The notes under the pieces were generated by a model. It saw only the letters and a program-made list of their open reading frames with translations. It searched no databases and had not been told where the DNA came from. The translations under genes and the position numbers were made by a program. A DNA stretch of 9,038 nucleotides from an uncultured Prevotellaceae bacterium (lineage in GTDB: Bacteria; Bacteroidota; Bacteroidia; Bacteroidales; Bacteroidaceae), in contig CAMJNN010000046.1 in assembly GCA_946407325.1 (NCBI GenBank), forward strand, positions 1 to 9,038. The letters run 5' to 3'. Positions 7,051-9,038 of this stretch are shown here, piece after piece. Numbering within the stretch: position 1 is the first letter of the stretch; each line of letters opens with the position of its first letter.

Positions 7051-8400
7051 ATGAAAAGAACATCTATCTTTTGCTTATTGCTGTCTTGCAGTCTGCTGAC
7101 AATAATTTCATCATGCGACGACGATGAAGTATTGATATCAGTCCCTTCGCGTCATGCGGGGAACGGCCAACAGCAGCACACACCAACTACTCCAGACAAA
7201 CCTGACGACGTAACAGAGTGGGCCTATCCTTCTTCAGAATGGGCAAAGGCAGGTTCCATCCTGATGCACACTCCTGGGCAGGAGTTGTTTGAGGGAGTTA
7301 TCCATCCAACTGCAGGCCTCTTCGAACATTATTTCGATGTAGATAAAGCCGCAGAGGAGCACACCAATTATATAAAGAAGCTCCAGAAGAACGGCATCAA
7401 GGTATATACGGTGATGGATATACTGGGTGAGGTTGAGATTGAAAAACTGCAGGCTATGGTGAAGGATGTGCTCATTTACGACATCTCCAAGATCAAAGAT
7501 GAAGATGAGGAAGCGTCCGAGAAGTATCGCCAGGATGTCATCCAGAACATGAGCCGTAACGACCTGATTCGTTGTCTGCTGTTGCAACCCACCGTAACGC
7601 TTTACAAGACCGACAACAACACAGGTTACCAGGCGGAATACTCCAACAAGCCATTGATGAACCTGTATTTTACACGCGACCAAAGCATCACCACACCTAA
7701 GGGACATGTTATCTGTAACATGAATTCCAGTCAGCGAGCCCCAGAGGTAGATATCATTAAGATGTGCTATGAGTACTTGGGTGAGAACATTATCCTGCAA
7801 ATCAGCGGTGACGGACGTTTGGAAGGGGGTGACTATATACCAGCCGACACTCGGTCATTCATCGGCATGGGTATGCGTACCAACATCAAGAGCATTCGTC
7901 AGATGTTGGATGCCGATGCCTTTGGCCACGATACCGTCGTGGTAGTGAAAGACCACAAGCTCTGGCAGATGCAGATGCACCTCGACACACATTTCAACAT
8001 CATCGACAAGAATCTCTGTACGATGGTGACGAGTCGTCTGAATGCCCAGCCAGGCGATCCTGAATACGACACTTGCGATATCTATGCACGCGCAAAAGGC
8101 ACCAAGCAATATGCCTTGATCAGTGAGGATGTTCCATTCGTGGATTACCTGAAAGCCAAAGGATTTGACATCATCCCCATCGACTACGAAGACGAGATGC
8201 ATTATGCCAACAACTTCCTGACCATTGCCCCTCATCACATCATGGCAGTTGCCGGTCAGTCGGAAACATTGCAACGTCGCTTCCAGGAGGCAAATGTTAA
8301 GGTAGAATGGGTTCACCTGGAGAGCCTCATCGACGGCTATGGAGCAGCACATTGCATGACGCAAGTGTTGAAGAGAGAAAAAATGAAAAATGAAGAATAA
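7051..8400 (+). CDS. Lipoprotein of the arginine deiminase superfamily
   Basis: Predicted guanidine-modifying hydrolase (arginine to citrulline plus ammonia is the family prototype), 449 residues. The ATG at 7051 is preferred over one at 7000, because it follows the hydrolase stop by one base and opens a lipoprotein signal peptide. The lipobox is ISSC with C22, followed by DDDE; acidic residues here resemble the surface-export signal of Bacteroidota lipoproteins. A flexible Q/T/P-rich tether spans about 37-53. The deiminase core matches the catalytic set of Pseudomonas aeruginosa ArcA, recalled from memory: NLYFTRD with N204 and D210, R229 at the same spacing from D210 as R185 from D166, LEGGD with E258, GMGMRT with R276, HLDT with H310 and D312, and AAHCMT with nucleophile C435. 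One difference is Y430, where the classical enzyme has R401. No arcB, arcC or arcD lies nearby. Free arginine, peptidyl-arginine or another guanidine are all possible substrates. Confidence 0.87.
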   Translation: MKRTSIFCLLLSCSLLTIISSCDDDEVLISVPSRHAGNGQQQHTPTTPDKPDDVTEWAYPSSEWAKAGSILMHTPGQELFEGVIHPTAGLFEHYFDVDKAAEEHTNYIKKLQKNGIKVYTVMDILGEVEIEKLQAMVKDVLIYDISKIKDEDEEASEKYRQDVIQNMSRNDLIRCLLLQPTVTLYKTDNNTGYQAEYSNKPLMNLYFTRDQSITTPKGHVICNMNSSQRAPEVDIIKMCYEYLGENIILQISGDGRLEGGDYIPADTRSFIGMGMRTNIKSIRQMLDADAFGHDTVVVVKDHKLWQMQMHLDTHFNIIDKNLCTMVTSRLNAQPGDPEYDTCDIYARAKGTKQYALISEDVPFVDYLKAKGFDIIPIDYEDEMHYANNFLTIAPHHIMAVAGQSETLQRRFQEANVKVEWVHLESLIDGYGAAHCMTQVLKREKMKNEE

Positions 8401-8413
8401 ACCATTTAATCCC

Positions 8414-8929
8414 ATGAAAAGAATCAATCTGTTGCTATTTGTCATATTGGCATCATTGAGCATCAAGGCACAGCAGATAGTGCCCCCCACAGCCAGCGAC
8501 ACCCCCCGTCTGGAGTACGTCATGCAACTCTATGTCACCCTCGAGCCCGAATATGTGGTAGGCGAAGTGCCTCACGGCAAGCGAGTGGTGATACCCATCA
8601 CGGGGGGCATTTTCGAGGGTCCTAAGCTCAAAGGAACCATCATCCCCGGTGGTGCCGACTATCAGTACCAGAAGACCGACGGCAAGAACCTGCGCACCGA
8701 GTTAGAAGCCATTTACAGCATCAAGACCGACGATGGCGTATATATCCATGTGCGCAACTGTGGTATCTTCAGCGTAGGCGAACAAGGCTTCTATTTCCTC
8801 ACCGCTCCCAAGTTTGAGGCGCCCGAAGACAGTCCTTACGCCTGGCTCAACAACGCCATCTTCGTGTGCGGTCCTGCCCCCTCAGAGCCCAACACCGTAA
8901 GGCTCAACATCTGGAAAGTGGTGAAATAA
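8414..8929 (+). CDS. Exported DUF3237-family protein
   Basis: Small protein of 171 residues with a signal peptide (MKRINLLLFVILASLSIKA, cleavage near residue 19). The ATG at 8414 is chosen over the in-frame ATG at 8390, because the latter adds eight residues before the MKR start and overlaps the deiminase gene. The mature part matches the DUF3237 (UPF0311) pattern: PRLEYVMQLYVTL (31-43), GPKLKGTIIPGGADYQ (69-84), LEAIYSIKTDDGVYIHVRNCG (97-117), APKFEAPEDSPYAWLNN (131-147) and a closing beta strand RLNIWKVV (163-170). The family is a small beta-barrel of unknown biochemical role and is often cytoplasmic, so the signal peptide is notable. It starts 13 bases after the deiminase stop and ends the operon. 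No catalytic residues can be named. Confidence 0.85.
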   Translation: MKRINLLLFVILASLSIKAQQIVPPTASDTPRLEYVMQLYVTLEPEYVVGEVPHGKRVVIPITGGIFEGPKLKGTIIPGGADYQYQKTDGKNLRTELEAIYSIKTDDGVYIHVRNCGIFSVGEQGFYFLTAPKFEAPEDSPYAWLNNAIFVCGPAPSEPNTVRLNIWKVVK

Positions 8930-8931
8930 GA

Positions 8932-9038
8932 TTAGGTCAGCAATTCAACGAAACTTTCAGGTAGTACAATATTCGGAGCATTTAGCGCCTCTTTGAACAG
9001 GGGCGCTATTTCTTCGTCCCTGAATCCAGCGATGCCAC
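8932..9038 (-). CDS. C-terminal end of an unidentified convergent gene
   Basis: The minus strand is open from the window edge to a TAA at 8934-8932, giving 34 residues that end in NIVLPESFVELLT. The composition (charged helix DEEIAPLFKEAL, then a short hydrophobic tail) looks like the end of a real protein. The other two minus-strand frames are closed by stops in this stretch. The product is not recognised. It converges on the operon with only 2 bases between the two stop codons. Confidence 0.6.
   Translation of the reverse strand, partial: GIAGFRDEEIAPLFKEALNAPNIVLPESFVELLT
8984..9007 (+). terminator. Possible operon-end hairpin inside the convergent gene
   Basis: AGCGCCTC (8984-8991) and GGGGCGCT (9000-9007) can form an 8-pair stem with one G-U wobble around an 8-base loop, 55 bases after the last stop of the plus-strand operon. 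The following bases ATTTCTTC are only moderately T-rich. It lies within the coding end of the opposing gene, so it may be a chance feature of coding DNA. Confidence 0.3.

Noticed and set aside
7234..7800. Minus-strand open frame of 188 codons opposite the deiminase-like gene
   Set aside because: It is antisense to a gene with intact catalytic motifs and shows no recognisable domain.
7855..8523. Minus-strand open frame of 222 codons spanning the end of the deiminase-like gene and the start of the DUF3237 gene
   Set aside because: It crosses two well-supported plus-strand genes and has no promoter or family motif.

Overview
The window looks like chromosomal DNA from a Bacteroidales bacterium, most likely Prevotella-like (Prevotellaceae). 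The evidence is the adjacent mutA and mutB genes, the Bacteroidota promoter signature (TTTG, about 19-20 bases, then TAnnTTTG) in front of the genes, starts without clear Shine-Dalgarno sites, exported proteins with short MKK/MKR signal peptides, and a lipoprotein whose cysteine is followed by an acidic run. No mobile element, tRNA, rRNA or CRISPR array is visible.

Minus-strand half (1-4245). From right to left: an exported GH20 beta-N-acetylhexosaminidase (2599-4245), then the two subunits of methylmalonyl-CoA mutase, mutA (626-2476) and mutB (1-620, cut by the window edge). The mutase genes are 5 bases apart and share a promoter just upstream of mutA. The enzyme interconverts succinyl-CoA and methylmalonyl-CoA on the succinate-propionate route. 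The hexosaminidase has its own promoter and belongs to glycan foraging.

Divergent intergenic region (4246-4521). It carries a minus-strand promoter for the hexosaminidase and two plus-strand promoters. The first plus promoter is followed about 50-80 bases later by a strong intrinsic terminator with a GNRA-type loop. The second promoter sits beyond that terminator, right before the transporter gene. This looks like a small independent RNA gene of about 84 nt, or an attenuated leader.

Plus-strand operon (4522-8929). Four tightly packed genes: an AspT/YidE-type (AAEX family) membrane antiporter with two central TrkA-C/RCK_C domains; an exported alpha/beta hydrolase of the feruloyl-esterase-like type; a lipoprotein of the arginine deiminase superfamily with the catalytic set intact; and an exported DUF3237 protein. 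Three of the four products are predicted to act outside the cytoplasm. The exported arginine deiminase-like lipoprotein is the most unusual member. A convergent minus-strand gene, of which only the last 34 codons are visible (8932-9038), ends 2 bases from the operon's last stop codon.
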